The notes under the pieces are model-generated. The model was not told where the DNA came from. It saw only the letters and a program-made list of their open reading frames with translations, and searched no databases. From Streptomyces carpinensis (lineage in GTDB: Bacteria > Actinomycetota > Actinomycetes > Streptomycetales > Streptomycetaceae): 37,540 bases of DNA. Of the stretch, positions 9,215 to 16,409 are shown one piece after another (within the stretch, counting starts at the first letter, position 1; each line of letters begins with the position of its first letter). The stretch spans positions 1-37,540 of the forward strand of contig NZ_MUBM01000203.1 of the NCBI RefSeq assembly GCF_002154505.1, in the 5' to 3' direction. The position numbers were made by a program, and so were the translations under genes.

Positions 9215-9566
9215 ATGCGCTATGCGGATGGGGGCGGGCTGACGGCGAAGAGCCGCTGGCGCCGTGAATTGGTGCGGTTGGAGGCAGCTGGGCTGTTCGC
9301 CGAGGGCGACAGGGCTTCTGAGATGGCCCGCTGGTTACGGATCAGTCTGAAGTCCGCCTACCAATGGCAGAAAGCCTGGCGGGACGGCGGAGCCGCGGCG
9401 CTGGCCTCCCACGGACCGGTCGGTCAGCGCTGCTCTCGGCACGGTGCCTGGAGAAGCTGGACGCGTACCTGGAGGAGGGGCCGGCTGCGCACGGCCGGAA
9501 CAAGGACCGGGTCTGGACCGCCGCGCGGGTGGCGACGCTGATCGGCAGGAAGTTCCACGTCTCCTA
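9215..9566 (+). pseudogene. IS630-type transposase, 5' part, split by the IS110 element
   Basis: From ATG 9215 the frame reads MRYADGGGLTAKSRW and continues through the helix-turn-helix region (SEMARWLRISLKSAYQWQ) to ALASHGP. A frameshift near 9425 moves the match to LLSARCLEKLDAYLEEGPAAHG and VATLIGRKFHVS. This is the N-terminal DNA-binding part of an IS630-family transposase. The match stops exactly where the IS110 element begins and resumes at 11303 as YSVSGATRLMRRLGFTPQ. Joining the two sides at CTA gives an uninterrupted FHVSYSVSGATRL. The DDE domain is lost. Confidence 0.75.
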
Positions 9567-9689
9567 ATCCGTGGGTAAGGAGGGTCCGCCAGATCGGGAC
9601 CATGGGCGAGCCGTTCGAGAATGCCGGGACCGTGGGCTGGCTCCATCCAGGCTCCCGAACCCCTTCCGTGTATCGGTGGGCGGTCCCAG

Positions 9690-10008
9690 CTCTGATGGTG
9701 GTGGCGGCCGCATGGGCGGCGGACGGACGCCTACACGTCTCCGGGCCTCGACGCCTAGCTGTAGACCGGGCGACGTCTGGTTGTCCTCGCGACTACCACC
9801 ACCGTCAACACCATCAGCTTGATCACTCGTTGGTGTTTGTGGTGCGAGCCCATCGCACGGTGACCTCTTGGTACGCCCGAGCCGATCTTCGAGCTCCCGC
9901 ACAGACCGAGGCCCGTGGGGTGCGCTGGTGCCACGAACAGCTGCTGAGGTGGCGGACCGGCCCCGAGGGCCGAGTCCTGGGATTAGGTCGCTGCGTGGTT
10001 CCGCACGA
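9690..10008 (+). ncRNA. Bridge RNA of the IS110 element, with target and donor guide loops
   Basis: Two guide pairs are visible. Target loop: CACGTCTCC (9734-9742) equals the target's left side (9556-9564); GCTGTAG (9758-9764) is the reverse complement of its right side CTACAGC (11303-11309). Donor loop: CTGAGGTG (9944-9951) equals the element's right end (11294-11301); GGATTAG (9980-9986) is the reverse complement of its left end CTAATCC (9564-9570). Each left guide continues as CG where the DNA core is CT. Stems enclose both loops. The target stem is CTGATGGT (9692-9699) with ACCATCAG (9810-9817), plus GGTGG with CCACC. The donor stem is CCACG (9931-9935) with CGTGG (9994-9998), plus GTGCG (9920) with CGCAC (10002). 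This is how IS110 bridge RNAs specify recombination. The exact ends are estimates. Confidence 0.8.
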
Positions 10009-10051
10009 GCTCGTGACCAGCACAAACACGTAGGCAGTACCGGGAGGGACC

Positions 10052-11281
10052 TTGATCTTCTGCGGCATTGACTGGGCAGAGAAGACACACGACGTGGCGC
10101 TGGTCGGCCACACCGGAACCCTGGTCGCCAAACGGCACATCACTGACGATGCGGCCGGCTACAAGATCCTGCTGGACCTGCTCGCCGAGCACGGCGACAC
10201 CGAGGACAACCCCATCCCAGTCGCGATCGAGACCTCCCGCGGCCTGCTTGTCGCCGTCCTGCGCACCGGCCGGCGGAAGGTCTACGCGATCAACCCGATG
10301 GCCGCCGCCCGCTACCGCGACCGCCACTCCGTCTCGCGCAAGAAGTCCGACCCCGGCGACGCCCTCGTGCTGGCGAACATCCTGCGCACGGACATGCATG
10401 CCCACCGGCCTCTGCCCGACGACACCGACCTCGCCCGCGCCATCGCCGTCCTGGCCCGGGCACAGCAGGACGCCACCTGGAACCGTCAGACCATCGCCAA
10501 CCAGCTCCGCTCGCTGCTGCGGGAGTACTACCCCGCCGCCCTGGCCGCGGTCGAGCCATGGAAGAACGGCCTATGCCGCCCCGAGGCCCACTCCCTGCTC
10601 AAGGCCGCCCCCACCCCAACCCACGCGGCCCGCCTGACCCGCACTCAGCTCCAAGCCACCCTCAAGCGCGCCGGACGCCAGCGCAGCATCGAGGCGGACG
10701 CCGACCGGTTGCGAGAGGTCCTCCGCGCTGACTGGGCCCACCAGCCTCCGCTCGTGGAGGACGCCCTCGGCGAGCAGATGCTGGCCCTGCTGATCCAGCT
10801 GGAGGCCGCCTGCACCGCTGCCGACCAGCTCGCGAAGGCGGTGGAGGAGGTGTTCCCTCAGCACCCGGACGCTGACATCTACCTGTCCTTCCCCGGCCTC
10901 GGCATCCAGCTCGGCGCCCGGGTGCTCGCCGAGGTCGGGGACGACCGCACCCGCTTCACCGACGCCCGCGGCCTGAAGGCATACGCCGGCTCCTCGCCCG
11001 TCACCCGCGCCTCAGGCAAGAAGTCGTCCGTCACCCGTCGTTGGGTCAAGAACGACCGTCTCAATGCGGCTGGCTATCTGTGGGCCTTCTCCGCTCCCAA
11101 CGCCTCACCCGGCGCCAAAGCCCACTACCGCCACCGCCGCGACGACTGCGGCGATTGGCACGCCGGCGCTCAGCGCCACCTGTTCAACCGCATGATCGGC
11201 CAGCTCTACCACTGCCTCCAGCACAACGAACTGTTCGACGAACACACCGCCTTCCCAGTCGAACTAGCCGAAGCCGCTTGA
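10052..11281 (+). CDS. IS110-family transposase (DEDD/serine recombinase)
   Basis: This 409-residue protein has an N-terminal RuvC-like DEDD domain with Asp7 (CGIDWAE), Glu60 (VAIETSRG) and Asp100/Asp103 (KKSDPGDALVLA). A central helical linker follows. The C-terminal Transposase_20 domain has FPGLGIQLGARVLAEVGD and GSSPVTRASGKK; Ser321 in ASGKK is the probable nucleophile by analogy with IS621. All acidic residues are present and there is no frameshift, so the enzyme is probably active. The TTG start at 10052 follows GGGAGGG with good spacing. It would work with the bridge RNA encoded just upstream in the same element. Confidence 0.93.
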   Translation: MIFCGIDWAEKTHDVALVGHTGTLVAKRHITDDAAGYKILLDLLAEHGDTEDNPIPVAIETSRGLLVAVLRTGRRKVYAINPMAAARYRDRHSVSRKKSDPGDALVLANILRTDMHAHRPLPDDTDLARAIAVLARAQQDATWNRQTIANQLRSLLREYYPAALAAVEPWKNGLCRPEAHSLLKAAPTPTHAARLTRTQLQATLKRAGRQRSIEADADRLREVLRADWAHQPPLVEDALGEQMLALLIQLEAACTAADQLAKAVEEVFPQHPDADIYLSFPGLGIQLGARVLAEVGDDRTRFTDARGLKAYAGSSPVTRASGKKSSVTRRWVKNDRLNAAGYLWAFSAPNASPGAKAHYRHRRDDCGDWHAGAQRHLFNRMIGQLYHCLQHNELFDEHTAFPVELAEAA

Positions 11282-11302
11282 CGCGCTAAACACCTGAGGT
11301 GT

Positions 11303-11362
11303 CTACAGCGTCTCGGGGGCCACCCGGCTGATGCGCCGGCTCGGCTTCACCCCGCAGGGTTG
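11303..11362 (+). pseudogene. IS630-type transposase, continuation after the IS110 insertion
   Basis: The frame reads YSVSGATRLMRRLGFTPQG and then TGA (11360-11362). It directly continues the fragment that stops at 9566 once the IS110 element is removed. Nothing of the DDE domain follows, so the IS630 gene was also cut at its 3' side. Confidence 0.75.
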
Positions 11363-11383
11363 AGCTGCTCTTGCTCTGGTGGA

Positions 11384-11411
11384 GTCCCCGGCCTGTCCCG
11401 GTCGCGGGGAC
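11384..11411 (-). terminator. Possible terminator hairpin after the F420-type oxidoreductase gene
   Basis: GTCCCCG (11384-11390) and CGGGGAC (11405-11411) are inverted repeats with a 14-base loop, 20 bp past the stop of the leftward gene. The stem is short and there is no T-run, so this is weak. Confidence 0.3.
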
Positions 11412-11430
11412 CTCTGCTAATCGCTCGGCC

Positions 11431-12486
11431 TCACAGCCTGTCGATCAACCCGCGCAACTGCTCTATCAGCCGCAGCCTGCCCACCTGGTCCTGGGCCACC
11501 GGGCGTACGGACAGCGTCGTGACGCCCGACTCGGCGAGCGCGCTCAGCCGGTCGAGCACGTAGCCTTCCGGCCCGATCAGAGAGGTCTTGGCCAGCAGGT
11601 CGGCCGGCACCGCCGCCTCGGCCTCCTTCTTCTTGCCCGACAGGTAGAGGTCCTGGATCCGTGCCGCGGCGTCCGCGTAGCCGAACCTGCAGGCCAGGTC
11701 GTTATAGAAGTTGCGGCCGCGGGCGCCCATCCCGCCGATGTACAGGGCGCGCAGCGGCCGGTCGAGCTCTCGCAGGTGCGCCACGTCATCGCCTATGGCC
11801 ACCGACGCGCCGACGTGCACGTCGAGCTGCCCAAGGCCGGGGTCGCGCTTGGTGATGCCGCTGCGCAACGATGCGCCCCACACATCCGAGGCCTTCTCCG
11901 GCACGTAGAACGGCGGCATCCAGCCCTCGGCGAGCTCGGCGGTCAGCGTGACGTTCCGCGGCCCGATGGCGGCGACCGTGACAGGGATCCGGTCACGGAA
12001 CGGGTGGTCGACCATCTTGAGCGGCTTGCCGAGCCCGGTGCCCTGGCCGGCCGGGAGCGGCACGGCGTAGTGCTTCCCCTGGTAGGTGACCGGCCCCTCG
12101 CGGCGCCAGACCTGGCGGCAGATCTCGATCGTCTCCCGGGTCCGGCCGATCGGCGCGTCGAATGGCACGCCGTGGAATCCCTCGATGACCTGGGGTCCCG
12201 AGGTGCCGATGCCGAGCTCGAACCGCCCGTCGGAGACGTCGTCGAGGCCGGCAGCGGTCATCGCGAGCAGCGTGGGGGTGCGGCTGTAGAGCTGCAGGAT
12301 GCCGGACGCGATGTGCGCCCGCGTGGTGCGCGCGGCGACGTAGCCGAGCCGGCTCACCGCGTCGAACCCGTACAGCTCGGCGACGATGAACAGCTCGACA
12401 CCGGCCTTCTCGTAGTCGGCGAAACCTGCGGCGGCCGCGGAAAGCCGCTGCCCCCCGGCCGGCCTGGCCCCAAGTGCGATCCGCAT
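11431..12486 (-). CDS. LLM-class F420-dependent oxidoreductase (luciferase-like TIM barrel)
   Basis: This 351-residue protein has the bacterial-luciferase-like fold: an N-terminal strand MRIALG, the FIVAEL segment, ASGILQLYSRTPTLLAMTAAGLDDVSDGRFELGIGTSGP (the core signature in this subclass) and a VTVAAIGPRNVTLTAELAEGW segment. Members use F420 or flavin to oxidise or reduce alcohols, enones or related groups; several sit in actinomycete catabolic clusters. ATG 12486 follows GGAGGG on the minus strand. The gene starts 3 bp after the etfB-etfA remnant and shares its promoter and operator 3, so it probably belongs to the same regulon. The substrate is unknown. Confidence 0.85.
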   Translation of the reverse strand: MRIALGARPAGGQRLSAAAAGFADYEKAGVELFIVAELYGFDAVSRLGYVAARTTRAHIASGILQLYSRTPTLLAMTAAGLDDVSDGRFELGIGTSGPQVIEGFHGVPFDAPIGRTRETIEICRQVWRREGPVTYQGKHYAVPLPAGQGTGLGKPLKMVDHPFRDRIPVTVAAIGPRNVTLTAELAEGWMPPFYVPEKASDVWGASLRSGITKRDPGLGQLDVHVGASVAIGDDVAHLRELDRPLRALYIGGMGARGRNFYNDLACRFGYADAAARIQDLYLSGKKKEAEAAVPADLLAKTSLIGPEGYVLDRLSALAESGVTTLSVRPVAQDQVGRLRLIEQLRGLIDRL

Positions 12487-12489
12487 GCC

Positions 12490-12672
12490 TCAGCCCTCCT
12501 GCCCGCGCCGCGTGATGTGGTCGGTCACCTGCGGCACCACGTCGAAAGGGTCGCCGACGACGCCGTAGACGACCGCGTCGGCAGCGTCGTTGGCCACGGG
12601 GCTGCCGACCTGGCGCAGTTCCCTGTCGGTCCCGGTGTCCGGCACCTGCTTGACGCACACAGTGATTCTCAT
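12490..12672 (-). pseudogene. etfB'-etfA' fusion remnant of 60 codons
   Basis: The frame starts MRITVCVKQVPDTGTDRELR, which is the start of electron-transfer flavoprotein beta (compare MNITVCVKQVPDTGLDRELR at 25257). After about ten unclear residues it continues DAVVYGVVGDPFDVVPQVT and ends RRGQEG, the last residues of the alpha subunit (compare YGVVGDLFNVVPQLT and RAQEG at 23484). A deletion of about 1.6 kb inside an etfB-etfA pair explains this: the pair has the same order at 23484-25257. The join is in frame and ends in a normal stop, 3 bp before the oxidoreductase gene. It cannot bind FAD or AMP. It may persist only because it leads the transcript. Confidence 0.85.
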
Positions 12673-12722
12673 CCGACGGCAGCCTTCCTCGTACGCTCGT
12701 CGCTTGTGGTCAATAGAGCGCA

Positions 12723-12743
12723 TTCTAGAGTTCGATTCTGGTG
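12723..12743. promoter_or_regulatory. Operator 3, upstream of the etf remnant and oxidoreductase gene
   Basis: The core at 12725-12741 is CTAGAGTTCGATTCTGG, about 50 bp upstream of the etf remnant start (12672, minus strand). The complete etfB gene has operator 7 at a similar distance, so the control region was kept when the genes were deleted. Confidence 0.7.
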
Positions 12744-12828
12744 TTGGCGAGGGGAGTCGGCCCGCCAGCGCGACCGCTCGATCGTGGCGGTGATTAATTC
12801 GAGAAATGGAATGAGGCATCACGGTGGG

Positions 12829-13090
12829 CGGCCTACCGCCCACCGTCGAGCCGGACACCATCCTGCAGGCCCCGACCCTGCGCTCCAGCACCGGGCGTAT
12901 CGCGCTGGATCTGCCGCACTCAAGGCCGGTGGCCACCGCCCCGGCCACCGGACACACCGTGGCGGTCGGTTTCAACGAGTGTGAACACCCTGCTCACCGG
13001 CGTGGTGGGCCGCCTGGTCAGGCGGGGCGGCACGGCGCGGGCGGTCACCGACGGCCGTCCCCTGATCTTCGACGCCAGTGCCGGTACCAA
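12829..13090 (+). pseudogene. Probable TnpB-type (IS200/IS605-like) transposase fragment
   Basis: The frame reads through IALDLPH, GHTVAVGF, then shifts near 12975 to SVNTLLTGVVGRLVRRGG and VTDGRPLIFDASAG. The VGxD-x-GVNTLLTG pattern resembles the first RuvC motif of actinomycete TnpB-like proteins, but the catalytic Asp position reads Asn (GFNE) at the frameshift. A tiny minus-strand piece (13092-13137, VRLLYLIAMRIFTW) next to it resembles the N-terminus of an rve-type integrase. All of it is debris; the assignment is from memory of the family and is tentative. Confidence 0.4.
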
Positions 13091-13204
13091 CCACGTGAAG
13101 ATCCGCATGGCGATCAGGTAGAGCAGTCGCACGAGCACAGGCACCCGGAGCGCCCTACCGACACACAGCGACACCGTCCCTGTTCAGAGCTGGCGCAGGC
13201 ATTC

Positions 13205-13431
13205 GGAAGCGGTAGTGGGGACTTCAGGAAGCGGCGACGCCACTTGCCCACCGTCTGCGGCCAGATGCCGAGTTATGCGGCCACCTGCTGGTTTGACCTC
13301 CCCTCCGCCCAGCAAGCACGATCCGGGTACCGCTGGGCCACGGCCTGCGCGGACGTCGCCCGCCGTGACCAGCGCACCAGCGTCTCGCGCTCGTCGTCGG
13401 TCAACGTCAATTCGGCCATCGGCCGTCCCAT
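13205..13431 (-). pseudogene. IS630-type transposase N-terminal fragment (second lineage)
   Basis: From minus-strand ATG 13431 the frame reads MGRPMAELTLTDDERETLVRW and ends GRSNQQVAA, followed by TAA near 13272. Beyond the stop it continues LGIWPQTVGKWRRRFLK. This is the helix-turn-helix of an IS630-family transposase of a different subgroup from the one at 9215. The middle (PDRACWAEG, where relatives read IVLACAEG) is altered. There is no DDE domain. Confidence 0.65.
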
Positions 13432-13525
13432 GCGCGCCACGCAGGCAAGCACACATTCATCGAACTTCAGGCGAAGGAAAGTCGGCCGCGATATGGCCGC
13501 ATGGCCGCCGGTTCCGCTCCGCGGG

Positions 13526-14584
13526 TCAGGGTCGTATGGCGATCCGCCATCGCACGGTTTCGCCCGGCTCCTCGTGCAGCAGCCCGCGCCGGGTGAGGGC
13601 GCGCAGGTGGGCGTAGGCCTCGCCGACCGCCGCCTGCTGGGCGAAGCCCTCCATCCCATCCCAGGGACGCGACCAGTGCATATGGGCGGCCACGTCCCAG
13701 GCGACCTCGGCACCGGCCTCCAGCGCCGCCAGCACCTCCGCGAACCGCTTGTCGTGATGGCGGTGCAGGTCGTCGAGTCGGCCCTCCAGGTCGGTGAAGC
13801 GCCGCTCGTGGGCCGGCAGCACCTCGGAGGCGCCCCGGCCGCGCAGGCGGTCCAGGGAACGGAGGAAGTCGCCGAGCGGGTCGGCCGTCTCGTCGGGGGG
13901 CGGTGGCACGTTCGGTGTGATCCGCGGCAGCACGTGGTCGCCGGTGAGCATCAGGCGGTGGCGGGGCTCCCAGAAGCACAGGTGGCCGGGGGAGTGCCCC
14001 GGGGTCCAGATGGCGGACAGCTCCCAGCCGGGCACCTCGGGGCGGGCGCCGTCCTCCATCAGCACATCGGGCCTGGCGATGTCCCTCATCGAGGGCAGCG
14101 CACGCAGCCGTCGGTGCTGACGCTCCAGCGCTTCCTTGGGCGCCCCGGCGCGGCGCAGCGTGGCCAGGCCTCGCGTTACCGAGTCGGCCTCCTTGAACCG
14201 CGCGATGACGGCGGCGTCGGCGGGGTGCAGGGAGATCCACGCGCCGGAGGTCTCACGCACGCGCCCGGCGAGCCCGTAGTGGTCAGGATGGACGTGCGTG
14301 ACCAGCACCCCCTGGACATCCTCCAGGCGGGTGCCGATCCCGGTGAGTCCGGCCGCGAGGGTGCCGTACGCCTCGTCGGTGTCCCAGCCCGCATCGACGA
14401 GGTACGGCCCGGCGTCGGTTTGGAAGACGTACACCAGCACATAGCGCAGGGAAGTGTTGGGCAGCGGTACGGGAATGCTCCACAGGCCGGGGCGCACCTG
14501 GCTGACTGGCGGCAGCGGCCGGTACGGGAGCCCGGTGGTGGGAGTGCTGTCCGGGCCCGGTACTCGCGAGGCGGGGCTCGACAT
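13526..14584 (-). CDS. Metallo-beta-lactamase-fold hydrolase
   Basis: This 352-residue protein has the metal-binding motif THVHPDHYG at about residue 116, a further metal ligand region in TPGHSPGHLCF, the TGDHVLPRI strand and a late His in LPAHERRF. The set fits the glyoxalase II/lactonase/thioesterase-like branch rather than a beta-lactamase. A C-terminal helical region of about 90 residues resembles the winged-helix tail (AHLRALTRRGLL) of LACTB2-like proteins. ATG 14584 is chosen because GAGGAGG lies 5-6 bases before it; the open frame continues upstream to 14797 without family similarity. Actinomycete catabolic clusters often carry such proteins, possibly as acyl-CoA thioesterases. It has no CTAGAAT operator. 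Confidence 0.82.
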   Translation of the reverse strand: MSSPASRVPGPDSTPTTGLPYRPLPPVSQVRPGLWSIPVPLPNTSLRYVLVYVFQTDAGPYLVDAGWDTDEAYGTLAAGLTGIGTRLEDVQGVLVTHVHPDHYGLAGRVRETSGAWISLHPADAAVIARFKEADSVTRGLATLRRAGAPKEALERQHRRLRALPSMRDIARPDVLMEDGARPEVPGWELSAIWTPGHSPGHLCFWEPRHRLMLTGDHVLPRITPNVPPPPDETADPLGDFLRSLDRLRGRGASEVLPAHERRFTDLEGRLDDLHRHHDKRFAEVLAALEAGAEVAWDVAAHMHWSRPWDGMEGFAQQAAVGEAYAHLRALTRRGLLHEEPGETVRWRIAIRP

Positions 14585-15169
14585 GGCGTCCTCCTCGTAC
14601 GTGGCCGCGGCAGCGCCACGGGTGGGCGATGCGACCGGCGGAACGCCGAACACCTGACCATCAGGCCGGTCATCGGCGCTGAAGCAGCATCCGTTCCCTG
14701 GCAGCTCCTGGCAGTACGGCCTTGGAACCCGGGGCGGGTTGACCCAGAGCATGACTTTAGCCCTTGATACCGTTCTTCTGCCAGTGATCTCGCCCACAGT
14801 GCCGGCCTCAAGCGCCGACTGGCTGGGGTTCGTCGACGAGAACCCAGCTCAGGGCGCGGGTGGCAGGGATGTGGCAGCCGGTGACGACGAGGTAGATGGT
14901 GTCGGGGTCGACGGCGATCCGGGAGGCGGAGGCAAGCGGTTCGAGGCCGACGCCGACGCAGCTGCCGTGGATGGTGACCAGGTCCCACAGTTGGTGCAGC
15001 GACCGGGCGGCGCCGCCGCCGTGATGAGGCTGGGTGATGGCCCATGCTGTGAAGGTGCTGGCCGAGTACATCCAGCATCACCGGGCACCGGCCCCACCAG
15101 TCCCGGCAGCAACTGCCCCCGGACAGCGACGAACCACCTGTTCTGGCCACCGTCACCGACCTCCAGGTT
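14585..15169. other. About 585 bp without a supported gene
   Basis: Frames on both strands are open over 80-120 codons (for example minus 14808-15071), but none gives a recognised protein or a good ribosome-binding site. I see no palindrome of the operator family and no clear hairpin. Given the flanks, it is probably old insertion-sequence or deletion debris. Confidence 0.4.
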
Positions 15170-15232
15170 CACCGGATCCGGCGACACCCCGCCCTCGAAG
15201 GATTGATCAACGAGTATCACCGCACCGCCTGA
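15170..15232 (+). pseudogene. C-terminal scrap of an rve/DDE integrase-type transposase
   Basis: The frame reads HRIRRHPALEGLINEYHRT and ends in TGA. The pattern RRRP-L-GLINEY is the usual C-terminus of actinomycete integrase-core transposases (compare RRRDRLGGLFRVY at the end of the remnant near 20990). Only about 20 residues remain. Confidence 0.5.
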
Positions 15233-15415
15233 CCAAACGACTCACCACAGCTCGCAGCACCGACTCGTATTTTCGAGCGGTACAGACAGGTATCGTCAGG
15301 CCTCCTTGCCCTGCCACCGCGAACACGGCGGCGGTCAGGACCAGACCGGTGATCAACCGAGCGACCAGGCGAACCTCCAATCTGGGTCCGGGATCTATGC
15401 CAGACGGGCGGGCAT

Positions 15416-15436
15416 TACTAGAATCCACTTCGGAAA
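15416..15436. promoter_or_regulatory. Operator 4, upstream of TetR gene 2
   Basis: The core at 15418-15434 is CTAGAATCCACTTCGGA: a perfect left half and the same degenerate right half (TTCGGA) as operator 2. It lies about 65 bp before the TetR start at 15501. The surrounding 15233-15500 holds nothing else recognisable. Confidence 0.6.
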
Positions 15437-15500
15437 ACAACTCTGCGTTAGAGCGGCGCCTATATGGCGGCGTATTCGGACGAGTGAAGGGCCCAGGGCA

Positions 15501-16166
15501 ATGACGCTGCGTAGTGGGGCCGTGGAGTGGATTGGTCCCGTCGAGGCGCCGCACGGCCTGCTTGAGGCCGCGCGGCGGGTGTTCGCCGAGCGCGGCTTCT
15601 CCGGGTCGCGCCTGTCCGACACGGTGCGTCGCGCCGACTGGGGCGACAGCGACTGCCGCCCCATCCGGATGGACGACCTGTTCGTCGCCCTATGGGCGGA
15701 GCACCAGGCCGCCCACGACGCGGCGACCAGCAGAGCGGTGGCGCAGGCCAGGCAGCTGGGCGTCTCCGATCCCGGCCAGCTTTTCGAGAGCGGGGCGCGC
15801 GCCTACCTCGAGGGCGCCTGGCAGCGGCGCGACCTGGTTCTGCTGTTCTCCTCTGGAGACGCCCCACACGGGTTCGCGGCCATCGAGCGGCGTCGGTTCT
15901 GCCAGTGGATCCGCCGCAACGTCCAGGCATTCGGGCTGGCCGATCGGCCCGAGGACCGGTTGTATGTCCAGGCCCTCACCTTGGTCGTCGGCCAGGGTAG
16001 CTGCGAGGTGGCGGCAGCGGGTAATTTCCGCCAGGCCGGAACCGTGATCGACGCGGTTCTCGGGTACGCGCGGGTGCTGCTGGCTGACAAGCCGCGGGCG
16101 GCGAACCATGGCGGGTGTCGCTACGTCGGCCTCCGGTCGGGGCGCGGGCTCGGTACCGGCTCCTGA
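15501..16166 (+). CDS. TetR-family regulator (copy 2) with abnormal DNA-binding helix
   Basis: This 221-residue protein is clearly of the same subfamily as the TetR genes at 1469 and 17629: LLEAARRVFAERGF at the start, and GARAYLEGAWQRRDLVLLF plus GDAPHGF in the ligand domain. The recognition-helix segment is changed. Where the others read SVGSIYHHFGGKTELY, this one has DWGDSDCRPIRMDDLF, two residues shorter and without the Tyr-His-Phe core. It may no longer bind the palindromes, or it binds another site; as a dimer partner it could act as an antagonist. The C-terminus beyond residue 195 is unlike the relatives and may be read-through into debris. ATG 15501 is chosen over upstream frame because similarity begins there. 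Operator 4 lies upstream. Confidence 0.7.
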   Translation: MTLRSGAVEWIGPVEAPHGLLEAARRVFAERGFSGSRLSDTVRRADWGDSDCRPIRMDDLFVALWAEHQAAHDAATSRAVAQARQLGVSDPGQLFESGARAYLEGAWQRRDLVLLFSSGDAPHGFAAIERRRFCQWIRRNVQAFGLADRPEDRLYVQALTLVVGQGSCEVAAAGNFRQAGTVIDAVLGYARVLLADKPRAANHGGCRYVGLRSGRGLGTGS

Positions 16167-16409
16167 CGCGGGGCGGGCTCCGTGTCGATGTGGATGTAGC
16201 GGCCGCAGCGCAGCGCGGTGACCGGCCCGCCGCGAGCGTGAGTCCGGTGGCCAGAGCGAAAACCACCGCCATGCGGTGGTGGCCGTCGGCCTGGAGTCGG
16301 AGTTCGTTTGCGACCGGCACGTGGATGCGGATCTGTCCGCGGCCTACGCGGTGCTGGTGCCTCAGCGTCGGGCCGGCCGGCGGCGGCAGCGGCGAGGGAG
16401 GGGCGAGCG

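Larger units (their letters stand above)
9564..11304 (+). mobile_element. IS110-family insertion sequence with CT core at both ends
   Basis: The host IS630 gene is continuous when everything between CT(A) at 9564-9566 and CT(A) at 11303-11305 is removed, which fixes the ends. The element is about 1.74 kb, has no inverted terminal repeats and leaves only the shared CT dinucleotide, as expected for IS110 elements (IS621 also uses CT). It contains a ~490-bp 5' non-coding region, one transposase gene (10052-11281) and a very short right end of ~22 bp carrying the palindrome CACCTGAGGTG (11291-11301). A long left and short right non-coding end is the IS110-subgroup layout, not IS1111. It looks intact. 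Confidence 0.85.

Noticed and set aside
9602..10033. Open frame of 143 codons 5' of the IS110 transposase
   Set aside because: No recognisable protein, and the interval contains the four guide matches and stems of the bridge RNA, a better explanation.
12824..14767. Plus-strand open frame of 647 codons
   Set aside because: Most of it is antisense to the metallo-hydrolase gene; only the first ~50 codons resemble anything (TnpB-like debris).
14808..15071. Minus-strand frame of 87 codons
   Set aside because: No ribosome-binding site and no recognised motif; the region is left as unassigned.
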